Shown piece by piece: positions 1 through 7,509 of a stretch of DNA of 64,000 nt. The position numbers and the translations under genes were made by a program. The DNA comes from Capnocytophaga sputigena (GTDB taxonomy: Bacteria; Bacteroidota; Bacteroidia; Flavobacteriales; Flavobacteriaceae), in the NCBI RefSeq assembly GCF_900446695.1, contig NZ_UAVP01000009.1, forward strand, positions 2,501 through 66,500. Direction: 5' to 3'. Numbering within the stretch: the first letter of the stretch is position 1; each line of letters starts with the position of its first letter. The notes below the pieces were generated by a model. It was not told the DNA's origin, made no database searches, and saw nothing but the letters and a program-made list of their open reading frames with translations.

Positions 1-52
1 GCATCAGGGATTCCCCTGAAACCTAATCCCTAACCCCTAACACCTAAAAAGT

Positions 53-163
53 TTAAGGTGGTTATAGTCAAAGGTCTCACCTCTTACCATTCCGAACAGA
101 GCAGTTAAACCTTTTAGCGCAGATGGTACTACGGTCACGTGGGAGAGTATGTCGCCGCCTTCT
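53..163 (+). rRNA. rrf: 5S ribosomal RNA
   Basis: The sequence shows the conserved 5S core (CCGAACAGAG, GCGCAGATGGTACT, GTGGGAGAGTA), and its ends (TTAAGGTGG and GCCGCCTT) pair as the terminal helix. It is the last gene of an rRNA operon whose 16S and 23S genes would lie left of the window. The ends are estimated from the helix to within a few bases. A hairpin terminator follows directly. Confidence 0.95.
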
Positions 164-166
164 TAT

Positions 167-200
167 AAAGAGCAATTCTGATAAAGAGTTGCTCTTTTTT
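167..200 (+). terminator. Rho-independent terminator of the rRNA operon
   Basis: A 9-bp perfect stem (AAAGAGCAA at 167-175 with TTGCTCTTT at 189-197) is followed by a T run. It lies four bases after the 5S rRNA. Confidence 0.85.
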
Positions 201-311
201 TATTATATCATCATTTCATAAAATCTCTCACAGTTCCTCCCCAATCAGCCTTGTCTGCCTTGTCTTCCTCGTCCTAATCTCTCCGAGGCTCTCCTAGATT
301 CTCAATTTTCC

Positions 312-398
312 AAAAAAAAAGAACCCTATCACTAGGATAGGGCTCCTTTAAATGTTTTCACAACGGAATAATCCTTATTGTGAATTGCTTTCAAATTC
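312..398 (-). ncRNA. tracrRNA of the type II-C CRISPR system
   Basis: The RNA read on the minus strand opens with a 20-nt segment (397 down to 378) that is perfectly complementary to the 5' part of the CRISPR repeat in crRNA sense. A small GGA-UUAU-UCC hairpin (374-365) follows, then UUGUGAA, AAAACAUUUA, and a 10-bp hairpin (345-321, loop of 5) with a nine-U tail, which is a rho-independent terminator. This arrangement (anti-repeat, short nexus, terminal hairpin) is that of type II tracrRNAs. It is transcribed away from cas9. The 5' end near 398 is predicted from the promoter at 404-434; the 3' end is the terminator. Its pairing with the repeat also fixes the crRNA direction as minus strand. 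Confidence 0.88.
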
Positions 399-403
399 TG
401 CGA

Positions 404-434
404 CAAAACTAGGTATAATATTTTTAATGTGCAA
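404..434 (-). promoter_or_regulatory. tracrRNA promoter (Bacteroidota type)
   Basis: On the minus strand TTG (434-432) is followed after exactly 20 nt by TAGTTTTG (411-404), which matches TAnnTTTG. Transcription would begin around 398, at the first base of the anti-repeat. Confidence 0.7.
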
Positions 435-473
435 TATTTCTTAATTTATTTTTTACTTCTCACTTCTTTTCGT

Positions 474-481
474 TATCTTTG
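474..481 (+). promoter_or_regulatory. cas9 promoter -7 element
   Basis: TATCTTTG matches TAnnTTTG 20 nt before the cas9 start. No clear TTTG is seen at the -33 position, so the promoter may be weak. It is back to back with the tracrRNA promoter, and the two share about 40 nt of A+T-rich DNA. Confidence 0.55.
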
Positions 482-501
482 CCTCACCAAATTACAAAAC
501 A

Positions 502-3500
502 ATGAAAAATATACTTGGATTAGATTTGGGCATCACTTCAATAAGTTTTGCCCATATTGTAGAAGATGAAAACAAAGAAAAATCAGAGATTAAAGAGTTG
601 GGAGTGCGTATTGTTTCTTTAACCACAGATGAACAATCCGACTTTGAAAAAGGAAAATCAATAACTACTAATGCTAATAGAACCCTTAAACACGGAGCAA
701 GACTAAATCTTGATCGCTATCAACAAAGGCGAAAATATCTCATAGATTTATTGCAGAAAGCAAACCTAATTACTTCCTCCTCTATTTTAGCTGAAAATGG
801 CAAAAATACCACACATTCTACTTGGCAATTGAGAGCTAAAGCTGTTACCGAACGTATTGAGAAAGAAGAGTTCGCTAGGGTACTACTGGCTATTAATAAA
901 AAACGAGGCTACAAAAGCAGTAGAAAAGCAAAAACTGAAGACGAAGGACAAGCAATAGATGGAATGGCTATAGCAAAACGCCTCTATGATGAAAACCTAA
1001 CTCCAGGACAGTTATCGCTACAATTACTTCAACAAAATAAAAAACTCCTCCCAGATTTTTATCGTTCAGATTTACAAAGAGAATTTGACCTCGTTTGGAA
1101 TTTTCAAAAACAGTTTTACCCTGATATCCTAACAGATAGTTTTTACAAAGAATTACAAGGGAAAGGTAAGGATGCTACTTCAAAAGCCTTTTCTAAAAGA
1201 TATCATTTTGACACAGCAGAGAACAAAGGTTCTAAAGAATCTGTTCGTTTGCAAGCCTATCAGTGGCGTGCGGAGGCTATATCTAAACAACTTTCAAAAG
1301 AAGAAGTAGCTTATGTCTTAACCGAAATCAATAACAATTTGAACAATGCAAGTGGCTATTTAGGCGCTATTTCCGATAGAAGTAAAGAACTCTATTTCAA
1401 TCGTCAGACAGTAGGGCAATACTTGTATGCACAGCTTCAGGAAAATAGGCATAATAGCCTTAAAAATAAAGTGTTTTACCGTCAGGATTACTTAGATGAG
1501 TTTGAGCGTATTTGGGAAACTCAAGCTTCATTTCACAAAGAATTGACAGATGAACTTAAAAAGCAAATCCGTGATGTGGTAATTTTCTATCAACGTAAAC
1601 TTAAATCTCAAAAAGGATTGATATCATTTTGTGAGTTTGAGAGCAAAGAAATTGAGATTGAAAAAGACGGAAAAACTATAACTAAAACCATAGGAGCTCG
1701 TGTTGTTCCTAAATCCTCTCCTCTATTTCAAGAATTTAAGATTTGGCAAATACTCAATAACGTTACCTGCAAGAGAAAAGGAATTAGAAAAAAGAAATCA
1801 TCTGCTAAATCTACTGAATTAGACCTATTCAATGAACCCTCTCAAACAATTTTTAGTTTAGATATGGAGTGTAAACAACTCCTTTTTGACGAACTGAATC
1901 TAAAAGGAGACCTAAAATCGGATAAAGTACTGAAATTATTAGGCTATTCTCCTCAAGAATGGGAAATCAACTACAATCAATTAGAAGGAAATCGCACTCA
2001 AAAAGCACTCTATGAAGCCTATTTGAAGATTGTCGAAATGGAAGCTCACGATGTGAAAGATATTTTACAGATAAAATCTGCAAAAGACGATTGGTCTTTA
2101 GACGAATCTCCTCTTTCAGCTTCCGAAATCAAAGAAAAGGTAAAGGATATCTTCCAAGCATTAGGAATATGTACTAAAATCCTTTATTTTGACCCTCTTT
2201 TGCCTGTAAAAGAGTTTGAAAAGCAGGATTCCTATCAGTTGTGGCATTTGCTTTATTCCTATGAAAGTGATGATTCTACTTCTGGAAATGAAACTCTTTA
2301 CCGAATCTTAGAAAAGAAATACGCTTTTAAGAGAGAACACGCTAGAATACTCGCCAATGTAGCCTTGCAAGATGACTACGGTAGCCTATCTACTAAAGCT
2401 ATCCGCAAGATATACCCTAATATAAAAGAAAATCAGTATAGCAAAGCGTGTGAATTGGCAGGTTATAAGCACTCTAAACTATCTTTAACCACAGAAGAAT
2501 TAGAGGCTCGTGAACTGAAAAATATCATTCCACTACTTAAAAAGAACGCTTTGAGAAATCCTGTAGTTGAGAAGATTCTCAATCAGATGATCAATGTAGT
2601 GAACGCTTTGATTGAGAAAAACAGCGAACGAGATGCTGAAGGGAAAATTACAAAATACTTCCATTTCGATGAAATTCGCATTGAATTAGCTCGTGAGTTA
2701 AAGAAAAATGCCCAAAAAAGGTATGAAATGACCCAAAACATCAATAAAGCTAAATTAGAACACCAAAAAATTAGCGAAATACTTCAGAAAAAATTTGGCA
2801 TCAAGAATCCTACCAAATCCGATATCATCCGTTATCGCTTGTATCAAGAATTGGAACACAATGGCTATAAAGAACTGTATACGAATGCCCCTATAGCTCG
2901 AGATATGTTGTTTAGTAAAAATATTGAGATAGAACACATTGTCCCTAAGGCACGAGTGTTCGATGATAGTTTTTCTAATAAAACATTGACTTTCCATAGA
3001 ATTAATAGTAACAAAGGAGAGTACACGGCTTTTGATTATATCACCTCTTTAAATAGTGAAGAAGAACTCAATCAGTATCTCACCAGAGTAGAGAATGCTT
3101 ATAAAACAAAAAGCATATCACTTACTAAATACAAGAATTTACTCAAAAAAGCCTCTGAAATAGGCGATGGATTTATCAATAGAGACCTGAGAGATACTCA
3201 GTACATAGCCAAAAAAGCTAAAGAAATACTTTTCCAAGTAACTAAAAATGTGCTGTCTACCTCAGGAAGTATCACCGATAGATTGCGCGAAGACTGGGGC
3301 TTGGTAGATGTGATGAAAGAGCTAAATATGCCTAAATATCAGTCGTTAGGACTTACCGAAGTAGAGGAACGCAAAGAAGGTAACAAAGTAACTGTAATTA
3401 AGAACTGGACAAAGCGTAACGACCACCGTCACCACGCAATGGATGCCCTTACGGTAGCTTTCACCAAACCTTCTTACATACAGTACCTCAATCATCTCAA

Positions 3501-4782
3501 CGCTCGAAAAGACGAAAACAACAAAAATTATTCGGTTATTTTAGCTATCGAGGAAAAAGAAACAATTAAAGTCCCAACTAATAATGGTAAGAATAAGAGA
3601 GTTTTTATAGAACCTATACCTAACTTTAGACAAGTAGCAAAAAAACACCTCGAAGAAATATTCATTTCGCACAAAGCAAAGAATAAAGTAGTTACCAAAA
3701 ATGTAAATAAACCTGCTGGTACTGATAAACAACAAATCACACTCACGCCACGAGGTCAGCTACACAAAGAAACTATATATGGCAAATACCAATATTATGT
3801 CAATAAAGAAGAAAAGGTAGGTGTAAAGTTTGATGAAAGAACTATCACAAAAGTCTCTAATCCTCTTTATCGCGAAGCATTGTTAAAAAGATTGCAAGCT
3901 AATGACAACGACCCTAAAAAAGCCTTTACAGGGAAGAATGCACTATCTAAAAACCCTATTTATTTAGATGAAACAAAAACTAAAACTTTGCCAGAAAAAG
4001 TAAATCTCACCTACTTGGAAGAAGACTTTTCTATTCGCAAGGATATTTCTCCTGACAATTTCAAAGATTTGAAATCTATTGAAAAAGTAATTGACCAAGG
4101 AGTAAAACGTATTCTTATCAAGCGACTCCAAGACTACGATAATGATCCTAAGAAAGCCTTTGTAGACTTAGAAAAGAACCCTATTTGGCTCAATAAAGAA
4201 AAAGGAATTGCGATCAAACGCGTTACTATAAGTGGCGTGAGCAACGCTCAACCTTTGCACATAGGGAAAGACCATTTAGGAAAAACTACATTGAATAAAG
4301 AAGGAAATGAAATTCCTGTAGATTATGTAAGTACTGGCAATAATCATCACGTGGCTATTTATCGAGATAAAGAAGGTAATTTGCAGGAACAAATAGTTTC
4401 ATTCTTTGAAGCGGTAGTACGTACTCAGCAAGGGCTTCCTATTATTGATAAAACTTATAAACAAGAAGAAGGTTGGCAATTTCTGTTCACTATGAAACAG
4501 AATGAAATGTTCGTATTTCCCAATGCAACAACAGGTTTTAATCCCGCTGAAATAGACTTGTTAGATCCTAAGAACAAAAAATTGATAAGTCCTAACTTGT
4601 TTAGAGTACAAAAAATAGCTACTAAAGATTATTTTTTTAGACATCATTTAGAAACTAATGTAGAGACAGATAATGTTCTAAAAAATACAACTTGGAAAAG
4701 AGAAGGCTTGTCAGGGTTAAAAGATATCGTAAAAGTCCGTATTAATCACTTAGGCGATATTGTAAGCATAGGCGAATATTAA
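502..4782 (+). CDS. cas9: CRISPR-associated endonuclease Cas9, type II-C
   Basis: RNA-guided nuclease that cuts target DNA using crRNA and tracrRNA. The RuvC-I motif is at the N-terminus (LGLDLGITS, Asp8). An arginine-rich bridge helix follows (about residues 59-78), then the recognition lobe. RuvC-II is IELAREL (Glu728). HNH is EIEHIVP with His812 and Asn837. RuvC-III is HHAMDAL (His978, Asp981). All catalytic residues are present, so both nuclease domains should be active. The length of 1426 residues fits the long II-C proteins of Bacteroidota. The C-terminal PAM-interacting region carries a repeated motif (KRLQ...DNDPKKAF...KNPI) starting near residues 1129 and 1207. The start is the ATG 20 nt after a TATCTTTG box. 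No cas1 or cas2 follows; the next feature is the array. Confidence 0.97.
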   Translation: MKNILGLDLGITSISFAHIVEDENKEKSEIKELGVRIVSLTTDEQSDFEKGKSITTNANRTLKHGARLNLDRYQQRRKYLIDLLQKANLITSSSILAENGKNTTHSTWQLRAKAVTERIEKEEFARVLLAINKKRGYKSSRKAKTEDEGQAIDGMAIAKRLYDENLTPGQLSLQLLQQNKKLLPDFYRSDLQREFDLVWNFQKQFYPDILTDSFYKELQGKGKDATSKAFSKRYHFDTAENKGSKESVRLQAYQWRAEAISKQLSKEEVAYVLTEINNNLNNASGYLGAISDRSKELYFNRQTVGQYLYAQLQENRHNSLKNKVFYRQDYLDEFERIWETQASFHKELTDELKKQIRDVVIFYQRKLKSQKGLISFCEFESKEIEIEKDGKTITKTIGARVVPKSSPLFQEFKIWQILNNVTCKRKGIRKKKSSAKSTELDLFNEPSQTIFSLDMECKQLLFDELNLKGDLKSDKVLKLLGYSPQEWEINYNQLEGNRTQKALYEAYLKIVEMEAHDVKDILQIKSAKDDWSLDESPLSASEIKEKVKDIFQALGICTKILYFDPLLPVKEFEKQDSYQLWHLLYSYESDDSTSGNETLYRILEKKYAFKREHARILANVALQDDYGSLSTKAIRKIYPNIKENQYSKACELAGYKHSKLSLTTEELEARELKNIIPLLKKNALRNPVVEKILNQMINVVNALIEKNSERDAEGKITKYFHFDEIRIELARELKKNAQKRYEMTQNINKAKLEHQKISEILQKKFGIKNPTKSDIIRYRLYQELEHNGYKELYTNAPIARDMLFSKNIEIEHIVPKARVFDDSFSNKTLTFHRINSNKGEYTAFDYITSLNSEEELNQYLTRVENAYKTKSISLTKYKNLLKKASEIGDGFINRDLRDTQYIAKKAKEILFQVTKNVLSTSGSITDRLREDWGLVDVMKELNMPKYQSLGLTEVEERKEGNKVTVIKNWTKRNDHRHHAMDALTVAFTKPSYIQYLNHLNARKDENNKNYSVILAIEEKETIKVPTNNGKNKRVFIEPIPNFRQVAKKHLEEIFISHKAKNKVVTKNVNKPAGTDKQQITLTPRGQLHKETIYGKYQYYVNKEEKVGVKFDERTITKVSNPLYREALLKRLQANDNDPKKAFTGKNALSKNPIYLDETKTKTLPEKVNLTYLEEDFSIRKDISPDNFKDLKSIEKVIDQGVKRILIKRLQDYDNDPKKAFVDLEKNPIWLNKEKGIAIKRVTISGVSNAQPLHIGKDHLGKTTLNKEGNEIPVDYVSTGNNHHVAIYRDKEGNLQEQIVSFFEAVVRTQQGLPIIDKTYKQEEGWQFLFTMKQNEMFVFPNATTGFNPAEIDLLDPKNKKLISPNLFRVQKIATKDYFFRHHLETNVETDNVLKNTTWKREGLSGLKDIVKVRINHLGDIVSIGEY

Positions 4783-4867
4783 AACTCTTTTTAAAAACCA
4801 ATAAAACACTTTTTAAACTATGTTATACTAGGCAATCCTGCCCATTTGAAGTTATATGAGTCATTAA

Positions 4868-5065
4868 GTTGTTATCAATCACAAAACTACGAAATTTGAA
4901 AGCAATTCACAACAAATGCGTTCGCCTGTATCAAGGTCGTTATGTTGTTATCAATCACAAAACTACAAAATTTGAAAGCAATTCACAACACAAATTAAAC
5001 TATGTTAAGTAGAGTAGAGGTTGTTATCAATCGCAAAACTACAAAATTTGAAAGCAATTCACAAC
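4868..5065 (-). CRISPR. Type II-C CRISPR array, 3 repeats and 2 spacers
   Basis: Repeats of 46 bp lie at 4868-4913, 4944-4989 and 5020-5065, separated by two 30-bp spacers (4914-4943, 4990-5019). The base after each repeat is also A, so the unit may be 47 bp. Repeats differ by one or two substitutions (positions 4891, 4967 and 5033 region). In crRNA sense (minus strand) the repeat begins GTTGTGAATTGC and ends ATAACAAC, the usual form in Bacteroidota II-C systems, and its first 20 or so bases pair with the tracrRNA. The repeat nearest the predicted leader is the one at 5020-5065. Each repeat contains TTG-N20-TAGTTTTG on the crRNA strand, a possible internal promoter. With two spacers the array is very short. 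Confidence 0.95.
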
Positions 5066-5104
5066 ATAAATGTTTAATTTATCAAATAGTTCAACAATAA
5101 AGCG

Positions 5105-5139
5105 CAAAGATACAAAAAAAATATTTTATAAGTAACAAA
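5105..5139 (-). promoter_or_regulatory. Possible leader promoter of the CRISPR array
   Basis: On the minus strand TATCTTTG (5112-5105) matches TAnnTTTG and would start a transcript near 5098, about 30 nt before the first repeat in crRNA sense. The nearest upstream TTTG (5139-5136) is 23 nt away, longer than the ideal 19-20, so the -33 element is uncertain. Confidence 0.5.
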
Positions 5140-5143
5140 GCAT

Positions 5144-5173
5144 AAAAAAGGTTGCCCAGACTTCTGAGCAACC
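5144..5173 (-). terminator. Terminator of the 5197-5634 gene
   Basis: On the minus strand GGTTGC...GCAACC forms a stem whose loop holds a further short inverted repeat (CAGA/TCTG), followed by a run of T. It separates the membrane-protein gene from the CRISPR leader on the same strand. Confidence 0.75.
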
Positions 5174-5196
5174 TCTTTCTATATTCTATTAGATGA

Positions 5197-5634
5197 TTAA
5201 CTTCCTAAGGTATACCAATGTACGCCTATCAAATATTGAAACTCCGCTGAAAACGACAACCGTACGGCAACTACCAGTAGAAAAGTCAATGCCGATAAGC
5301 CTATCTTCTGGTACGTCTTGCTCACGGTGGCAATGAGCATTCCTAATAAAAAAGCTGCCCCTGTGCTCACAATATAAATCAGAGCTAAACTGAAATGTGC
5401 ATCAGGCAGACTCCCTGCAATAAGCATTAACCCCGTAAACGGAAGAACAATGCGTAAGGCACTTTGTAGGCATTCTTGGGGTCTCTCTCTTACAAAGAGA
5501 TAACTCATAATCACTACCCCTGTTAAGTATAGAGGTAGGGTTACCAAATGATCTCCATAGGCTATTGAATTTATAAACAAGTAAAGTACAATAGCTGAGA
5601 TAAGTTCTAAAAAGATTTGTACTGATTTTTTCAT
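5197..5634 (-). CDS. Small integral membrane protein, function unknown
   Basis: 145 residues with four or five hydrophobic segments (roughly residues 7-25, 31-50, 60-75, 80-105 and 113-128) and short polar loops. The start is MKKSVQIF. I do not recognise the family. It has its own promoter (5669-5699) and terminator (5144-5173), so it is a single-gene unit. It lies between the CRISPR array and a solitary CRISPR repeat, but nothing in the sequence ties it to CRISPR function. A cyclic chance position or an insertion between repeats are both possible. Confidence 0.75.
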   Translation of the reverse strand: MKKSVQIFLELISAIVLYLFINSIAYGDHLVTLPLYLTGVVIMSYLFVRERPQECLQSALRIVLPFTGLMLIAGSLPDAHFSLALIYIVSTGAAFLLGMLIATVSKTYQKIGLSALTFLLVVAVRLSFSAEFQYLIGVHWYTLGS

Positions 5635-5668
5635 AATAAAAATGATTAAAGATTTTAGAATTTTGCGA

Positions 5669-5699
5669 CAAAGTTATAAGATATTCTCTTCTTTGTCAA
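5669..5699 (-). promoter_or_regulatory. Promoter of the 5197-5634 gene
   Basis: On the minus strand TTG (5699-5697) lies 20 nt before TAACTTTG (5676-5669), a full match to the Bacteroidota pattern. The predicted start near 5662 gives a leader of about 28 nt. Confidence 0.7.
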
Positions 5700-5794
5700 G
5701 TAAGTTAATAAAGTTTAAGATTGTTTTAACTTTTAATTGTAGACTTTGTATTGTTTTTAATAAATTCTAAATAACAACCTTTAAGAATAAAATG

Positions 5795-6322
5795 CTAATG
5801 CCTTCCTCTCTCTCCTCTGATCACTGCCTCAAACTCCTTAACTAATGCAGGCTGCTGCCCAGCGATATTGTGTCTCTCAGCAGGGTCTACGCTCAGGTCG
5901 TAGAGCTGAGGAGCGCCCTCAAAGCCTGTTTCGATGCCCGTCTCCCAAGCCCGTTTCATAGTTTGGGCGGTAGGATCGATATACTTGTATTTGCCTTTCA
6001 GCACTACCAGCACATTGCGCAGCCCTTCCTGCACCGCATAAGTACGACCCTTCTTGTCCTTACCTACCCACGAAGCCCAATGCGGCTGCGTGTCGCGTGC
6101 AGGTGCTACCTCATAAGGCACGCGGTCAGAGGTCGCTGGCATAATAAAGCTCTCGTCAAAGCCAATATCATTAGGCGTATGAAGGATCGGCTTATTCCAA
6201 TCGATACCGCCCCTATCGCCTAAGCCTAAGTGCCACTTGCCGATGGCAGCCGTAGCGTAGCCCGCCTTCTTAAAAATAGTAGCCACCGTCTGATGCCTCG
6301 CAGGGATGAGCGCAAAGGCATC
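5795..6322 (-). pseudogene. Sulfatase remnant, N-terminus replaced by a CRISPR repeat
   Basis: The minus-strand frame reads through arylsulfatase-type sequence: GYATAAIGKWHLG is the second sulfatase signature, and the C-terminal part (KYKYI..., QLYDLSVDPAERHNIA) is the usual sulfatase end. The N-terminal region with the C/S-x-P-S-R site that becomes formylglycine is absent. At its position the frame runs straight into the solitary CRISPR repeat. About 180 codons remain of a family usually 450-550 long, and the middle is also missing: sequence after DRVPY jumps to a region near the C-terminus. The only possible start is a GTG inside the CRISPR repeat. It therefore cannot make an active sulfatase. 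It could be left over from a glycan-utilisation cluster. Confidence 0.85.
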
Positions 6323-6367
6323 GTTGTTATCAATCACAAAACTACGAAATTTGAAAGCAATTCACAA
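6323..6367 (-). repeat. Solitary CRISPR repeat
   Basis: 45 bases are identical to the repeat at 4868-4912, and only the last base differs (T instead of C). It lies 1.26 kb from the array, in the same orientation, and has no second repeat beside it. On the minus strand it keeps TAGTTTTG (6344-6337) with TTG 20 nt upstream, so it could act as a promoter reading into the sulfatase remnant. Confidence 0.95.
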
Positions 6368-6386
6368 TATAACATTATGATTTTTA

Positions 6387-6417
6387 TTTGTTTTTTAAAT
6401 AATAATTCTTACCTTTG
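6387..6417 (+). promoter_or_regulatory. Promoter of the GlsB-like gene
   Basis: TTTG (6387-6390), 19 nt, then TACCTTTG (6410-6417): a full Bacteroidota promoter ending 24 nt before the ATG. It begins 20 nt after the solitary CRISPR repeat. Confidence 0.8.
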
Positions 6418-6441
6418 TACCCTAATTTAAATTTTAAAATT

Positions 6442-6693
6442 ATGGGTATTATTGCAACACTTATTATTGGAGCCATCGCAGGATGGTTAGGAGGCACTAT
6501 CTACAAAGGTAGTGGGTTAGGACTTATTGGCAATATCATTATTGGTATTCTAGGAAGTGGCGTTGGGTATTGGCTTTTAGGCAATGTGTTCCACATCTCA
6601 CTTGGAGAAGGGTGGATTGGCGCTATCCTAACAGGAGCTATTGGTGCTATCGTTATCTTATTCTTGATAAATCTGGTATTTAAAAAGAAGTAA
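6442..6693 (+). CDS. GlsB/YeaQ/YmgE family stress-response membrane protein
   Basis: 83 residues, almost wholly hydrophobic and glycine-rich, with three membrane helices (residues 3-22, 30-49, 57-79) and a lysine-rich end. The pattern GWLGGTIYKGSGLGLIGNIIIG is shared by the transglycosylase-associated/GlsB family, whose members are small inner-membrane proteins linked to stress; the biochemical role is not known. The ATG at 6442 is chosen over the upstream one at 6415 because the promoter box TACCTTTG overlaps the latter. Confidence 0.9.
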   Translation: MGIIATLIIGAIAGWLGGTIYKGSGLGLIGNIIIGILGSGVGYWLLGNVFHISLGEGWIGAILTGAIGAIVILFLINLVFKKK

Positions 6694-6710
6694 TAGCAGA
6701 ATTAAAAATC

Positions 6711-6750
6711 AAAAACCCCCGAAAATATCCAATATTTTCGGGGGTTTTTA
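6711..6750. terminator. Bidirectional terminator between convergent genes
   Basis: AAAAACCCCCGAAAATAT and its complement form a stem of about 17 bp with a 4-nt loop, with A and T runs at both ends. It serves the GlsB-like gene on the plus strand and the lipoprotein gene on the minus strand. Confidence 0.9.
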
Positions 6751-6765
6751 GTGAATGTTTTAAAA

Positions 6766-7143
6766 TTACCTTTTTGCGTTGGCAGTCCAGGTTTTTCCGT
6801 CTGTAGTATACAGAATGTACAATGAAGAGGCGTTAATTCTGATTACTTTTAAACCATCTTGCAAATCAACATTTATTAAAGTGTTATCACCTTCTTTTTT
6901 GAAGCTAACACCTTTTAGGTCTTCAATACCATCTGAAAAACGGAAATAATAATCATTCCCTGTTTTTACAACAGTTACTGAACCATTATCAAAAGCTTTT
7001 TTCTCTTGACCATTTAAGTAAGAGATGCTACCTTTGTAGGTTCCTACAAAAAGGTCATTGTCTGCAGGGTCATCATTCTTGCTGCAAGAAAAAGCTACTA
7101 GTGATAAACAAATCACTGATACTAATGCAATAATTTTTTTCAT
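6766..7143 (-). CDS. Small lipoprotein, function unknown
   Basis: 125 residues. The signal peptide ends in a lipobox (LVAFSC, Cys20) followed by SKNDD, so the mature protein is lipid-anchored; the acidic residues after Cys are compatible with the surface-export signal known for Bacteroidota lipoproteins. The remainder looks like beta-rich sequence (GTYKGSISYLNG, FRFSDGIEDLKG). No family is recognised. It is a single gene, sharing a terminator with the convergent GlsB-like gene. Confidence 0.8.
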   Translation of the reverse strand: MKKIIALVSVICLSLVAFSCSKNDDPADNDLFVGTYKGSISYLNGQEKKAFDNGSVTVVKTGNDYYFRFSDGIEDLKGVSFKKEGDNTLINVDLQDGLKVIRINASSLYILYTTDGKTWTANAKR

Positions 7144-7260
7144 AGTTGATTAAATTTAAAAATTAATATTAAAGTTTGATGCAATAATTATACCTTAGAA
7201 CGCTTTATGCAAATTTTGATATATTAATCGTGATATTTTGGTTAAACTATAGAAGATATT

Positions 7261-7509
7261 TTATCTGTTTTTGTTTAAATATCTTTTAGCTAAAAGTTGC
7301 ATACCATATTCCAAAGCGATATTTATCCATCGTTTGTTGTTAAACAGAAGAGAGACCCAAGTATTAGCTAATAAATTCTTTGGACTCAAACTTTCTGCTG
7401 AAGCAGATACTTGTTGCGTGAGAGATAGCCTGTCAATCTCTTTTTCTAATCGCAGCAGTCTAATTTCATTATCAATTTCTTCAAATGATGAATAAGTCTT
7501 ATTGTTCAT
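7261..7509 (-). CDS. Small conserved protein of the YtxH-holin cluster
   Basis: 82 residues beginning MNNKTYSSFEEIDNEIRLLR, with a charged helical N-terminal half and a more hydrophobic C-terminal half. It resembles the small third protein that commonly follows a YtxH protein and a holin-like protein in Flavobacteriia (possibly the DUF6327 family, from memory). The ATG at 7509 is chosen because it overlaps the end of the preceding gene by 11 bp, as in a translationally coupled operon; a longer frame would run 66 bp further upstream inside that gene. Confidence 0.7.
   Translation of the reverse strand: MNNKTYSSFEEIDNEIRLLRLEKEIDRLSLTQQVSASAESLSPKNLLANTWVSLLFNNKRWINIALEYGMQLLAKRYLNKNR

Noticed and set aside
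5795-6337. The minus-strand frame as a real 180-residue gene
   Set aside because: Its only start, a GTG, lies in the CRISPR repeat; the catalytic N-terminus and a middle part are missing.
5870-6430. Plus-strand open frames opposite the sulfatase remnant
   Set aside because: They have no homology-like motifs or promoter, and the minus strand carries clear sulfatase signatures. They are shadows.
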